From positions 1 to 64,000 of the forward strand of contig NZ_JAVDDV010000004.1 in NCBI RefSeq assembly GCF_030848565.1: a stretch of 64,000 nucleotides of DNA. Reading direction: 5' to 3'. The notes beneath the pieces are model-generated. The model was not told the DNA's origin, did no database searches, and saw only the letters and a program-made list of their open reading frames with translations. This DNA comes from Natronolimnohabitans sp. A-GB9 (lineage in GTDB: Archaea > Halobacteriota > Halobacteria > Halobacteriales > Natrialbaceae). Shown here piece after piece: positions 8,230 to 16,472 of the stretch (its first letter is position 1; each line of letters begins with the position of its first letter). A program made the position numbers and the translations under genes.

Positions 8230-9197
8230 TCCCCACCGGCTACGAGACGGCACTGGTCGACTCCGCCGAGTATTTCGTCCATCTAGCGATCGTCCTCGCC
8301 CCGCTGTTCGTCGGGGCGTCGTTTCTCGTCGGCCTCGCACAGGAGTATCTGCCACCGGAACGAGTCGAGGCGATGCTTCGCTCTCGAGACCACGGAAGCG
8401 GAAACGTCCTCGCTGCTGGCCTCGGTGCAGTAACCCCGTTTTGTTCGTGTTCGACGGTGCCGATCCTCGCGGGCTTGCTCGGTGCCGGAGCGCCGACCGG
8501 CCTCGCATTTTCGTTTCTGCTCGCATCGCCGATCGTCAACTGGATCGCCGTCGTACTGCTGTTCGGGCTCTTCGGGACCAGCGTGACCGTCGCCTACGTC
8601 GTAACGGCACTGTTCGCGGCGATCGTCGGTGGCATAATTATCGGCACACTGAATCTGGATAACTACGTCAAAGACGTTCGAATCACTGCTGGCGGACGCG
8701 AGATTACGACCGACGGTGGATCGGCGGCTGGCGCGTCGAGCTGTGCGTGTCGTGGCTCTGCCACGCGGTCCCACCGAGAGCGGATCGTTGCAGCCGGACG
8801 TGGATCGCTGTCGTTTTTCTGGGATACGCTTCCGTACATCGTCGTCGGAATCACGATCGGGGCGCTTATCCACGGTGCCGTTCCGGAGACGCTTCTCCAG
8901 CGGATCGCCGGGCCGGAGAATCCGCTCGCGACGCCGATGGCCGCACTGGCTGGCGCACCGATTTACGTGAGTATCAGCGGCATGTTGCCGATCGCCCACT
9001 CGCTGGCCGAACAGGGAATCCCCATCGGGACGGTGATCGCGTTCGTCATCGGTGGCGCCGGGATCAGCATTCCGAACCTGATCCTGTTGAACAAACTCTT
9101 CGAACGACGCCTCCTTGCGATCTATGCCGGCACCGTCGTGGCGATTGGAATTACCGTCGGTGTGCTGTTCAACACGGTTCTGGCTGGCGTGCTCTGA
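8226..9197 (+). CDS. ArsP-type (COG0701/DUF318) metal or organoarsenical efflux permease
   Basis: This 323-residue polytopic membrane protein has about eight to nine helices in two bundles separated by a Cys-containing cytosolic loop (GASSCACRGS, near residue 175). The signature TPFCSCSTVP near residue 70 holds the paired cysteines conserved in ArsP and related Cu/Zn/As efflux permeases. A second family motif appears in the C-terminal half (GAPIYVSISGMLPI). The family exports trivalent organoarsenicals or soft metals. The overlap with the arsR gene and the presence of a Cys-rich microprotein support a metal(loid) resistance operon. Which substrate is exported cannot be decided from the sequence. 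Confidence 0.85.
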   Translation: MIPTGYETALVDSAEYFVHLAIVLAPLFVGASFLVGLAQEYLPPERVEAMLRSRDHGSGNVLAAGLGAVTPFCSCSTVPILAGLLGAGAPTGLAFSFLLASPIVNWIAVVLLFGLFGTSVTVAYVVTALFAAIVGGIIIGTLNLDNYVKDVRITAGGREITTDGGSAAGASSCACRGSATRSHRERIVAAGRGSLSFFWDTLPYIVVGITIGALIHGAVPETLLQRIAGPENPLATPMAALAGAPIYVSISGMLPIAHSLAEQGIPIGTVIAFVIGGAGISIPNLILLNKLFERRLLAIYAGTVVAIGITVGVLFNTVLAGVL

Positions 9198-9303
9198 TAC
9201 CAGCCACATCGACAGCAGTTCGAACAGCAGGCGACAGCGCCGATCGTGGCGGCGACTACCCGTTCGGTACGTATTCGTCGTAGCGTGACAGTACCGATGT
9301 CAC

Positions 9304-9314
9304 AAAAGTCATAA
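9304..9314 (+). promoter_or_regulatory. Candidate TATA-like element of secreted protease gene
   Basis: AAAAGTCATAA is centred about 29 bases before the GTG at 9339. This spacing fits a leaderless haloarchaeal transcript. A perfect GGAGGT (9332-9337) is too close to the GTG to serve as a ribosome binding site. Confidence 0.35.
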
Positions 9315-9338
9315 CCGCTGATTCACCAGCGGGAGGTA

Positions 9339-11426
9339 GTGAACGCCCGGATCGCCACGCTCGTTATCGTCGTGTTGCTGGTCGGGAGCCTACCGGCGGG
9401 AATCGCCGGCGCGAGCGCCGCGGCGCCGTCGATCGATACCGACGCCGGCACCGACGGCCTCGAGTCGACCGCGTCGACGAGTGATCACGACGCGGCGACA
9501 GCCCTGACCGACGCCGACGACGTCATCTATCGGACGACGGAGTTGCGCCACCGTCCGGATCGGCCGGGCGAGTTCGAGGCCGAGGTGAGGGTCGCGGTTC
9601 CCGACGCGGTGAGCGGACTGGCGGTCGTTCTCGAGTCGGATGCCGACGTTGCAGCGACTGAGGGCTTCGAATCGGTTGGGGATGGCAGATACGAGTGGAC
9701 CGAAGACGTCGACGAGCCGTCGATCCGATTTACGATGCCGGCCGACCGAACGGGACTCGCCGACCGCGACCGCCACGAGACCGTCGACGGCTACACCTTC
9801 CACGACGCCGGCGACTGGGCGATCGTCCGGGTCCCCTTCGTCGGCCTCTCCTACCAGCAACCCGAATCCGTCGACGTCGGCGTCGAGGAGACGACCACCG
9901 TCGACGGGGCTGGCGCGACCGGCGGCGACATCGCCGTCTTCGGGCCGGTCGAAGAACACGAACGGACCGTAGACGGGGAGACGATCAGGCTGGCCGTTCC
10001 CCACGACGCCGCCCTCTACGAGGACCCGGACGACGTCCTCGAGGCGCTTGCGGCCGCGAGCGAGCGACTCGCGGTCGGCGACCGAAACGCCGAAACGTTC
10101 GTCGTCGCCGCACCTGGAGACGCCGACTGGGGGCCACGCGGCGTCCAGTACGGTGATGGCGACGCCTGGGTCGTCGACGACGCCCCGCTCGAGGCAGCCG
10201 ACAACGTCTGGCTCCACGAGTACGTCCACACCCGACAGGGCTTTGCGGGCGGCGACACGGCAACCGACGCCGCGTGGATAGTCGAGGCCCAGGCCGAGTA
10301 CTACGCCGGCCTGCTCGCCAAAGAGCAGGGGCTGATCTCGTTTAGCGAGTTTCGGACTGCCCTCGAGCGCGGCGAGCGCTCGCCGTACGCCGACGGGATC
10401 CTCGCCGAGCCGGCGACCTGGACCGACGTCGAGACCGACTACGTGAAAGGGCCGCTCGTCTACGGCGAACTCGACCGAAAGCTACGGCTGGCGAGCGACG
10501 GGGACCGAACGCTCGACGACGTCTTCCGACAGTTGAACGCCCAGGACGACAGCGTGACCGGGACGGACCTCCTCGAGGCGATCGAACGTGCAGGCGGGAC
10601 GGAGCTGCGAGACAGCGCCGAACGGTATACGGAGACGACGGCGACACCCGACGCGTGGAACCGGTTCGAACACCGGGCAGCGTTCGGACCGTCGGGTGCG
10701 ACCGTCACGTACGGCCTCGGCGACGATCCACCCGCGGTCACAGGCCAGGAGTGGGACGTCTGGGACCGTGACGCGCTGACGGGCCCGAGTGCCGACCTCG
10801 CTCGAGAAAAGGTGCTGGCAGTCCCGGCCGGTGAACGTGTCGACGCCCCAGTCGTGGTCGCGAACGTCGACGACCGCTCGGGGACTGCCGACGCCACGCT
10901 ACAGGTCGACGGCGAAATCGTCGACTCCGATCGGCACGTCCTCGAGGGCGGCGAGCGAGCGACGACGACGCTTTCGTGGGTGCCGCCGGCACCCGGCGTC
11001 TACGACGTCCGGGTCGGCAAGGACCGGGCGACGGTGTACGTCCGATCGACGCCGAGCCTCCACGTCACGGAGCTACGGGCAGAGCCCGATAGCGTCGGTC
11101 CCGGTGACGAGGTGACGGTGATGGCGACGGTGACGACCGCCGACGAACTGCCCGCGGCCGGTACTCTCGAGGTCCGAAACGCGGCGGGGACGACGGCCGC
11201 CGAGCCGATCGCGCTCGCGCCGGGCGAGACGGAACGCCTCGAGACGGAACTCACGTTCGACGACGACGGCGAGTACGAGGTTACTGTCGGCGGGGAATCG
11301 ACGACGATCACCGTCGGCGGGCTCCGCTCGAAACTCGAGTCGATGCCTGGTTTCGGCGTCGGGGTCGCGGTCGTCGCTGCCGGTCTCGCAGTGCTGGTTG
11401 GACTCGGGCGGCGACGCCGACAATAG
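9339..11426 (+). CDS. Secreted gluzincin-like metalloprotease with PGF-CTERM anchor
   Basis: This is a 695-residue exported protein. The first 27 residues are a Sec-type signal (RIATLVIVVLLVGSLPAGIAG). The central domain has HEYVH at about residue 293 and a downstream WIVEAQAEYYAG, the HExxH plus distal glutamate arrangement of gluzincin (MA clan) zinc peptidases. Two CARDB-like beta domains follow. The end SMPGFGVGVAVVAAGLAVLV and RRRR is a PGF-CTERM sorting signal, processed by archaeosortase A with lipid attachment. The start is GTG, because the frame closes upstream and no in-frame ATG is near. It is therefore a cell-surface peptidase with unknown substrate. It is transcribed alone, 141 bases after the permease. 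Confidence 0.85.
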   Translation: MNARIATLVIVVLLVGSLPAGIAGASAAAPSIDTDAGTDGLESTASTSDHDAATALTDADDVIYRTTELRHRPDRPGEFEAEVRVAVPDAVSGLAVVLESDADVAATEGFESVGDGRYEWTEDVDEPSIRFTMPADRTGLADRDRHETVDGYTFHDAGDWAIVRVPFVGLSYQQPESVDVGVEETTTVDGAGATGGDIAVFGPVEEHERTVDGETIRLAVPHDAALYEDPDDVLEALAAASERLAVGDRNAETFVVAAPGDADWGPRGVQYGDGDAWVVDDAPLEAADNVWLHEYVHTRQGFAGGDTATDAAWIVEAQAEYYAGLLAKEQGLISFSEFRTALERGERSPYADGILAEPATWTDVETDYVKGPLVYGELDRKLRLASDGDRTLDDVFRQLNAQDDSVTGTDLLEAIERAGGTELRDSAERYTETTATPDAWNRFEHRAAFGPSGATVTYGLGDDPPAVTGQEWDVWDRDALTGPSADLAREKVLAVPAGERVDAPVVVANVDDRSGTADATLQVDGEIVDSDRHVLEGGERATTTLSWVPPAPGVYDVRVGKDRATVYVRSTPSLHVTELRAEPDSVGPGDEVTVMATVTTADELPAAGTLEVRNAAGTTAAEPIALAPGETERLETELTFDDDGEYEVTVGGESTTITVGGLRSKLESMPGFGVGVAVVAAGLAVLVGLGRRRRQ

Positions 11427-11452
11427 AACGCGAGAGCGAAACGGTCGGACGG

Positions 11453-12307
11453 CTACAGTTCGGCGGCGAGGGTCGGCGCGACCGAGACCGTACTCGTCTG
11501 CCCCTCGATCGTGTCGGTCCCGTAGATCGCTTCGACGCCGGCCCGCCGGAGCTTCGTGACGGCGTTGCGGGCGAGCAGCGGGTGGACGCAGGTGACGAAG
11601 ACGCGGCCGACGCCTCGCTCCTGGAGAACGCCGACGGCCTCGCTCATCGTCGAGCCCGTCGCGATGATGTCGTCGGCGACGACGACGTCCCGGTCGGTCA
11701 CGTCGACGTCGCTGGGTGTGATCTCGACGTCGGTCCCCGAGTGACGGACCTTCTCGAAGTAATCCGTCTCGCCGTCGCCGTAGGCGTCACGGACCGTCTC
11801 GGCGAGGTCGATCGCGCCTTCGTCCGGCGAGAGGAAGACCGGCTCCTCGAGGTCGTCCGGCAGCGGTTCGGCGAGTCGGTCGGCCGCGCCGACGGCCGTC
11901 GCCGTCGGTTCGAAGAACTCACAGACCGCTTCCTCGTGGGGTGTGACCGTCAGCACGCGGTCGGCACCGGTCGAGAGCGCGCGTGCGACCGCTCGTGCAG
12001 AAACGGGATGGCCCGACTCGAAGGGTTTGTCCTGGCGTGCGTATCCCATGTACGGGATCACGGTGACGACCTCTTCGGCGCCGGCCTCGCGAACGGCGTC
12101 TTGCAGTTGCAAAAGCTCGAGGTGGGTGTCGCTCGAGACGGTCGAGGCGACGACGATCGCGCGATCGTCGTCGAAATCCGGCGCGGCGGCGAGCAGTTCG
12201 CCGTCGGGAAACCGGTCGTACTCGACGGCTGCGAGTGGTACCTCGAGTTCGCGTGCGAGCCTGGCCGAAAGCGTCTGCGACGCCGACCCGCTGACGATCG
12301 TGGTCAT
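11453..12307 (-). CDS. prs: Ribose-phosphate pyrophosphokinase
   Basis: This 284-residue cytosolic enzyme makes PRPP from ribose 5-phosphate and ATP for nucleotide, histidine and related synthesis. The family N-terminus (IVSGSASQTLSARLARELE) and FPDGEL are present, YARQDKPFESGHPVSA is the ATP-binding loop, and VVVADDIIATGSTM is the PRPP-binding motif near the C-terminus. The start at 12307 matches the family length, and an upstream in-frame extension of 19 residues is not family-like. It is convergent with the protease gene. hisI, which uses a PRPP-derived intermediate, lies 5 kb away but not in the same transcript. Confidence 0.95.
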   Translation of the reverse strand: MTTIVSGSASQTLSARLARELEVPLAAVEYDRFPDGELLAAAPDFDDDRAIVVASTVSSDTHLELLQLQDAVREAGAEEVVTVIPYMGYARQDKPFESGHPVSARAVARALSTGADRVLTVTPHEEAVCEFFEPTATAVGAADRLAEPLPDDLEEPVFLSPDEGAIDLAETVRDAYGDGETDYFEKVRHSGTDVEITPSDVDVTDRDVVVADDIIATGSTMSEAVGVLQERGVGRVFVTCVHPLLARNAVTKLRRAGVEAIYGTDTIEGQTSTVSVAPTLAAEL

Positions 12308-12421
12308 ACTCGAGTGGAAAGCGTGCGGGCTAAACCCGTTTTCGTTCTCGCCGTCCCAGACCATCGGCAGAAATGGTGCTAAAGGACAATTCCGGCGCGG
12401 CCGCAGCCAGCGGCGATCTGA

Positions 12422-12943
12422 CTACGCCGCCCCGCTCTCACCACAAGGACCGCCGTCGGTATTGCTATGCAGTTCTACCTCGCTGTCCCCGTCGCCATCG
12501 TTGTCGATCCGCACCAGGAGATTGAGACAGTCCGGATCGTTCCACTGTGCCGGCGTCACCTGAACCGGTTCGTTCTGGTCGAGCCGTGCGGTCACACGGA
12601 CCTGACCTGAATCGGTCGGCCAGCTTCGCTCGAGTGTGACGTCCTCGTAGGCTGCTAGTTCTCTCGTCTCCCACTCTTCGATCTCGCTATCGAACTCGAC
12701 AAGAACGTCGACCGCGTGAGCCGTGTCGGTCGAGTTGGCGACGGTGATCTCGCCGAGAATCGTACTGATTTCGGTCGTTCCTTCGGTTTCTACCTCCTCA
12801 CCGTTCTCTTCGTCGTTTTCCTCGCCGTTTTCGGCGGCGTTCTCGTCGTCGTTTTCCTCATCGCTACTCGAGCAGCCGGCGACGGTACCGGCGAGAGCAG
12901 TTGCTCCTCCTGCGAGTAGTTGTCGACGTGATAGTCCACTCAT
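12422..12943 (-). CDS. Tat-exported lipoprotein of unknown function
   Basis: The 173-residue product begins SRRQLLAGGATALAGTVAGC, a twin-arginine signal directly followed by a lipobox cysteine. A low-complexity linker of Glu, Asp and Asn follows (about residues 26-52). The remaining 115 residues look like a beta-rich domain of the FxxL/CARDB-like type, with two cysteines (CLNLLV, GGPCGESG) that could form a disulfide. No enzymatic motif is visible. Expected location is the outer face of the membrane, lipid-anchored. It is transcribed alone, away from prs. Confidence 0.8.
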   Translation of the reverse strand: MSGLSRRQLLAGGATALAGTVAGCSSSDEENDDENAAENGEENDEENGEEVETEGTTEISTILGEITVANSTDTAHAVDVLVEFDSEIEEWETRELAAYEDVTLERSWPTDSGQVRVTARLDQNEPVQVTPAQWNDPDCLNLLVRIDNDGDGDSEVELHSNTDGGPCGESGAA

Positions 12944-13049
12944 ATCGGATAGAAAGAGATACAGGGATAATTAAACGTTCGACAGAAACGTCGAGAGACG
13001 AACGTCACTGCCGTACTTACTGTGGACTCGTAGTTCATCGGCGACACGT

Positions 13050-13132
13050 CATACGGACAACTGTACGTCGGTACCGGCGCAACCGCGACCCGGGCTGCGG
13101 TTGCACCGGAACTGACCGACAGCAGTTCGTAT
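13050..13132. repeat. Palindromic intergenic element, copy 1 (ATACGG tips)
   Basis: The element has inverted tips (ATACGGACAACTGT on the left, ACAGCAGTTCGTAT on the right) and an inner stem in which CAACCGC pairs with GCGGTTG. The right tip overlaps the TGA stop of the beta-propeller gene. The core is nearly the same as in the copy after glmM. Confidence 0.75.
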
Positions 13133-14019
13133 CACTTCGGTGTCGGAATCGCCAGTCCCGTCACGTCGCCGACACCGAGCGTTCGCGATCGCCAGGACCC
13201 GGTGTCGTCCTCGGGTGTCGCCGAGAGGAACGTCCCTCGTTCGGTGACGGCGTAGACCGTCCGTCCGTAGCCGACGCCGACGATCGGGTCGGTCGAGTGG
13301 TCGTAGGCCATCCAGGATTCGTCGTCGGGATCGTATGCGTAGATCGTCTCACCCGAGACAGCGTTGGCACGGGCCAGTCGTCCGGGCTCGCTTTGTGGAT
13401 CCGCGGCGACGGTCTCGAACTCGCCCTCGAGGACTTCCATCCAGCCGTTGCCGAGCTTGTAGAGGCCGTCTTCGGTCCCAGCGAGCGGGACACCGGCCGC
13501 GGAGACATCGTGGACGTCCGTGAGGCCGGCGTGATCGAGCCCGCCGTCGTGGACGCGGTAGACGCCCGCATCGGTGCCGACGAGATCGCCGTCGATCGCC
13601 CGGACCGTCGCGACGTCGTCGGTCTCGAGGGGCGTCCACTCGGCGTCAGTTGCGTCGGACACCGACGTCGTCGGGAGACGTGCCACCTCGCCGTCGGGAC
13701 CGGCAGCGATCAATCCGGTGTCGTCGGCGCCGACCGCGACGGCGGGCCCGAAGCCGGCGTCGCTTACGGTCGCGTCGGTAACGCCTTCGTTCCCGGTCGG
13801 ATCCGTCCGCTCGATCAGTCGGACGTCCTCGTCGGTCGCGACTGCGACTGCGCCATCCGTAGAAGCGATATCACGAGCGGTACAACGATCACAGAGACCG
13901 AACTCGCCGACGGTATCGTCGGCGACCCGAACGCGAACGACGCCGATCGAACTGCTGACGTAGGCCTCGAGGGCCCCCTGTCGGTCGCCGTAGATGCGTT
14001 TCTCCTCGATAGACTGCAT
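13132..14019 (-). CDS. Conserved haloarchaeal beta-propeller-like protein (HVO_0234-like)
   Basis: This is a 295-residue soluble protein without signal peptide or membrane segment. It is built from repeated short strands around motifs such as DGDLVGTDAGVYRVHDGG, DGLYKLGNGW and ERGTFLSATP, which read like propeller blades. It starts MQSIEEKRIYG and is divergent from glmM, a pairing I recall from other haloarchaea as the HVO_0234 family. The shared divergent region of 145 bases would hold both promoters. A CxxC pair (LCDRC, near residue 43) is present. No function is assigned, and enzyme motifs are not seen. Confidence 0.75.
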   Translation of the reverse strand: MQSIEEKRIYGDRQGALEAYVSSSIGVVRVRVADDTVGEFGLCDRCTARDIASTDGAVAVATDEDVRLIERTDPTGNEGVTDATVSDAGFGPAVAVGADDTGLIAAGPDGEVARLPTTSVSDATDAEWTPLETDDVATVRAIDGDLVGTDAGVYRVHDGGLDHAGLTDVHDVSAAGVPLAGTEDGLYKLGNGWMEVLEGEFETVAADPQSEPGRLARANAVSGETIYAYDPDDESWMAYDHSTDPIVGVGYGRTVYAVTERGTFLSATPEDDTGSWRSRTLGVGDVTGLAIPTPK

Positions 14020-14164
14020 ACGTATCCGATGGTGATCGGGTGCCGAAAGCGTTCTGTCTGCGCCGACGGCGAACTGCCGGCTACTCGAAACGACGTCTCG
14101 GCCGTGTTCGGCCGCGATGTCGGTTACGCAATCCCTTTGAGGGAACCGCTACGACTAGTGTGTG

Positions 14165-15529
14165 ATGCAAGTGTTCGGATCGAGCGGGACGCGGGGCGTC
14201 GCCAACGAGGAACTGACGCCCGAGTTCGTCCTGCGCGTCGCGAAGGCGGCCGGAACGGCCTGGGGGGTCGACCGGGTCGGTATCGCACGCGACACGCGAT
14301 ACACGGGGCGGATGCTGGCCGATGCGGCCGCAAGCGGGCTCGCCAGCACGGGAACGGACGTCGACCGTCTGGGAATCGTCCCGACGCCGGGTGCACAGGC
14401 CTACGCCGAACGGGAGGGGGTCCCCATTATGGTGATCACGGCGTCGCACAACCCACCCCAGTACAACGGCGTCAAACTCGTCGGTGCCGACGGGATCGAA
14501 CTCGCCGTCTCGGACCTCGAGGACATCGAGGAGGTGTTGCTCGCAGAGGGGTTCGAGGTCGCAGCCTGGGACGAGACCGGCCGCGTCCGTGAGGTCGACG
14601 GCGTCAAGCGAACGTACGTCGACGAACTGCTCGCGGCGGCCGACCGAGAAACCATCGCCGACGCCGAGTTGACGGTCGCGCTCGATCCAGGCCACGGCGC
14701 TGGCACGCTGACGAGCCCCGAATTCTTCCGCGAACTAGGCTGTCGCGTCGTGACCGTCAACAGCCAGCCCGACGGCCACTTCCCCGGCCGCGATCCCGAA
14801 CCCGTCCGGGACAACCTCGAGGACCTCGGGCAGCTGGTGCGTGCGACCGACGCCGATATCGGCATCGCCCACGACGGCGACGCCGACCGCGCGATTTTCT
14901 TCGACGAGAACGGCGAGTACGTCTCCGGCGACGCCGCACTGGCCGCACTCGCGGCAGCCGAACTCGAGAAAGGAGACACGACCGTCTCCGCAGTCAACGT
15001 CTCCCAGCGACTCGTCGACGTCGTCGGCGAGGTCGGCGCCGACCTCGAGCTTACTCCCATCGGCTCGACGAACATCATCACCCGGATCGAAGAACTCGAG
15101 GCGAACGGCGAACACGTCCCGATCGCCGGCGAGGGCAACGGCGGGATCTTCTTCCCGTCGTACCGACTGACCCGCGACGGCGCCTTCACCGCGGCCCGCT
15201 TTCTCGAACTCGTCGCCGAGCAGCCGGTCAGCGAGGTCGTCGCCCCCTATGGCGGCTACGCAAACGTTCGACACAACATCGCCTACGAGTCGACGGCCGA
15301 ACGCGACGCGATGTTAGACGCCGCGGCGAACCACGCCCACGCCGCGGATGCCGAACTCAACACCCGTGACGGCTACCGACTGGACTACGGCGACGCCTGG
15401 GTGCTTGCCCGTCCCTCCGGCACCGAGCCGCTGGTCCGGATCTACGCCGAGGCCCGAAACGACGACCGTGCCGGCGAACTCGCCGACGAGATGTACGAGA
15501 CGCTGGCCGAGGCGAAAGCCGACGCCTGA
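14165..15529 (+). CDS. glmM: Phosphoglucosamine mutase / phosphohexomutase
   Basis: The 454-residue enzyme interconverts glucosamine 6- and 1-phosphate (or related hexose phosphates) for activated sugar synthesis. MQVFGSSGTRG is the family start, ITASHNPPQYNG holds the phosphoserine, DGDADRAIF binds the metal, and RPSGTEPLVRIYAEA binds the substrate phosphate. A GTG one codon earlier (14162) is possible, but the ATG at 14165 gives the canonical N-terminus. The gene is divergent from the HVO_0234-like gene. Its TGA overlaps the tip of a palindromic intergenic element. Whether the physiological substrate is glucosamine phosphate, mannose phosphate or both is not resolved by sequence. Confidence 0.92.
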   Translation: MQVFGSSGTRGVANEELTPEFVLRVAKAAGTAWGVDRVGIARDTRYTGRMLADAAASGLASTGTDVDRLGIVPTPGAQAYAEREGVPIMVITASHNPPQYNGVKLVGADGIELAVSDLEDIEEVLLAEGFEVAAWDETGRVREVDGVKRTYVDELLAAADRETIADAELTVALDPGHGAGTLTSPEFFRELGCRVVTVNSQPDGHFPGRDPEPVRDNLEDLGQLVRATDADIGIAHDGDADRAIFFDENGEYVSGDAALAALAAAELEKGDTTVSAVNVSQRLVDVVGEVGADLELTPIGSTNIITRIEELEANGEHVPIAGEGNGGIFFPSYRLTRDGAFTAARFLELVAEQPVSEVVAPYGGYANVRHNIAYESTAERDAMLDAAANHAHAADAELNTRDGYRLDYGDAWVLARPSGTEPLVRIYAEARNDDRAGELADEMYETLAEAKADA

Positions 15530-15610
15530 TACGGTCCGCTGTCGCGAGTCGCCGGTACAACCGCGACCCGACCTGCGGTTGCACCGGAAATGACGTCCAG
15601 TAGTCCGTAT
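15527..15610. repeat. Palindromic intergenic element, copy 2 (ATACGG tips)
   Basis: It begins TGATACGGTCCGCTGT, where TGA is the glmM stop codon, and ends CAGTAGTCCGTAT. The core CAACCGCGACCCG plus CTGCGGTTGCACCGGAA is nearly identical to that of the copy at 13050-13132. Confidence 0.8.
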
Positions 15611-15645
15611 GTTCTGGGATGCGCCGCATTTGGGGGAATCACAGC

Positions 15646-15973
15646 TTAGAGAGCCTCTACTCCGACGAGCAGCAGCCGGTGTGTGCCGACCAGTACGAGC
15701 ACCGCGAGAACGATCAACACACCCTCGAGAAGCGTCGACAGCAACCCAAGCGAGACGATCAGCGTCGTCGCGCAGGCCGGCAACGACGCCGATGATGTGA
15801 CCGCCGATCACCCGCCGGGGAGCGGTCGCCTCACCCTCCTGAAACAGCGCCAGTACGAACGCCGATGGGCCGAGGCTCGGGAAGAGCAGCGGCAGTCCGG
15901 TGAGCCACGCCAGCACCGCGGTCGTCGAAAGCAAGAGGGCGGTGTGGAGCGTCGTCCCAGTCCGATCGTCCAT
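15646..15973 (-). pseudogene. HPP family membrane protein, broken by internal deletion
   Basis: From 15973 the frame encodes a typical HPP start: a first membrane helix, then PSLGPSAFVLALFQEGEATA and PRRVIGGHIIGVVAGL. The reading then continues out of frame. In another frame the sequence resumes as PACATTLIVSLGLLS and TLLEGVLIVLAVLVLV, the last helices of the same family, and stops at 15646. About 60-70 central residues are missing. The junction CCGGCCTG can be read both as the end of VAGL and as the start of PAC, so a deletion between short direct repeats is likely. It lies 18 bases after a UspA gene on the same strand, a common pairing for HPP genes. Confidence 0.75.
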
Positions 15974-15991
15974 AGTGTCACGAACGGCCGA

Positions 15992-16402
15992 TCACGGGAC
16001 GATCGTCACTGGAACCGACGCCCGCCGTGTGACTGCTTCCGCGACGCTGCCCAACAGCACTCGAGAGACGCCCGACCGTCCCTCGCTTCCCATGACGATC
16101 CCGTCGACTGCCTCCGCCTCGGCGTACTCGAGGATTGCGTCGGCCGCCGTTCCCTCGACGACGATCGTCTCGACGGGACGGTCGTCGTCGGCGAGCTCCC
16201 GGACGTCGTCGAAGAACGCCAGTTCCTCGTCCTCGTCGTCGGGTCCAGCCACAGCCGGCGGTCGGCCGCCGTAGGTCGACTCGAGGTCGTCGACAGCGTG
16301 GAGTACCGTTATCTCGGCCTCCGGGAAGACCGAGAGCGCGTACTCGAGGGCCGTCCGTGCCGGCTCGGAGTCGTCCATCGGCACGAGCAGATGGTCGATC
16401 AT
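15992..16402 (-). CDS. Universal stress protein (UspA family)
   Basis: The 136-residue protein starts MIDHLLVPMDDSEPARTALEYAL, a standard Usp N-terminus. It ends with VMGSEGRSGVSRVLLGSVAEAV and VPVTIVP, the nucleotide-binding G-2x-G-9x-G(S/T) motif. It is cytosolic, probably ATP-binding and dimeric. The frame stays open upstream, but the family start fixes the ATG at 16402. The HPP-family pseudogene follows 18 bases downstream on the same strand, so the pair was once probably a transporter plus its Usp regulator. Confidence 0.9.
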   Translation of the reverse strand: MIDHLLVPMDDSEPARTALEYALSVFPEAEITVLHAVDDLESTYGGRPPAVAGPDDEDEELAFFDDVRELADDDRPVETIVVEGTAADAILEYAEAEAVDGIVMGSEGRSGVSRVLLGSVAEAVTRRASVPVTIVP

Positions 16403-16472
16403 ACGGCCGATACGACGGGCCGAACCTTCATACGGCCGGCTGTTCCTGCCTGTGTGCTGACTGTTTTTAGTG

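Noticed and set aside
12901-14592. A 563-codon plus-strand frame opposite the beta-propeller gene and across the glmM start
   Set aside because: It has no protein-like features, and two supported genes occupy the region.
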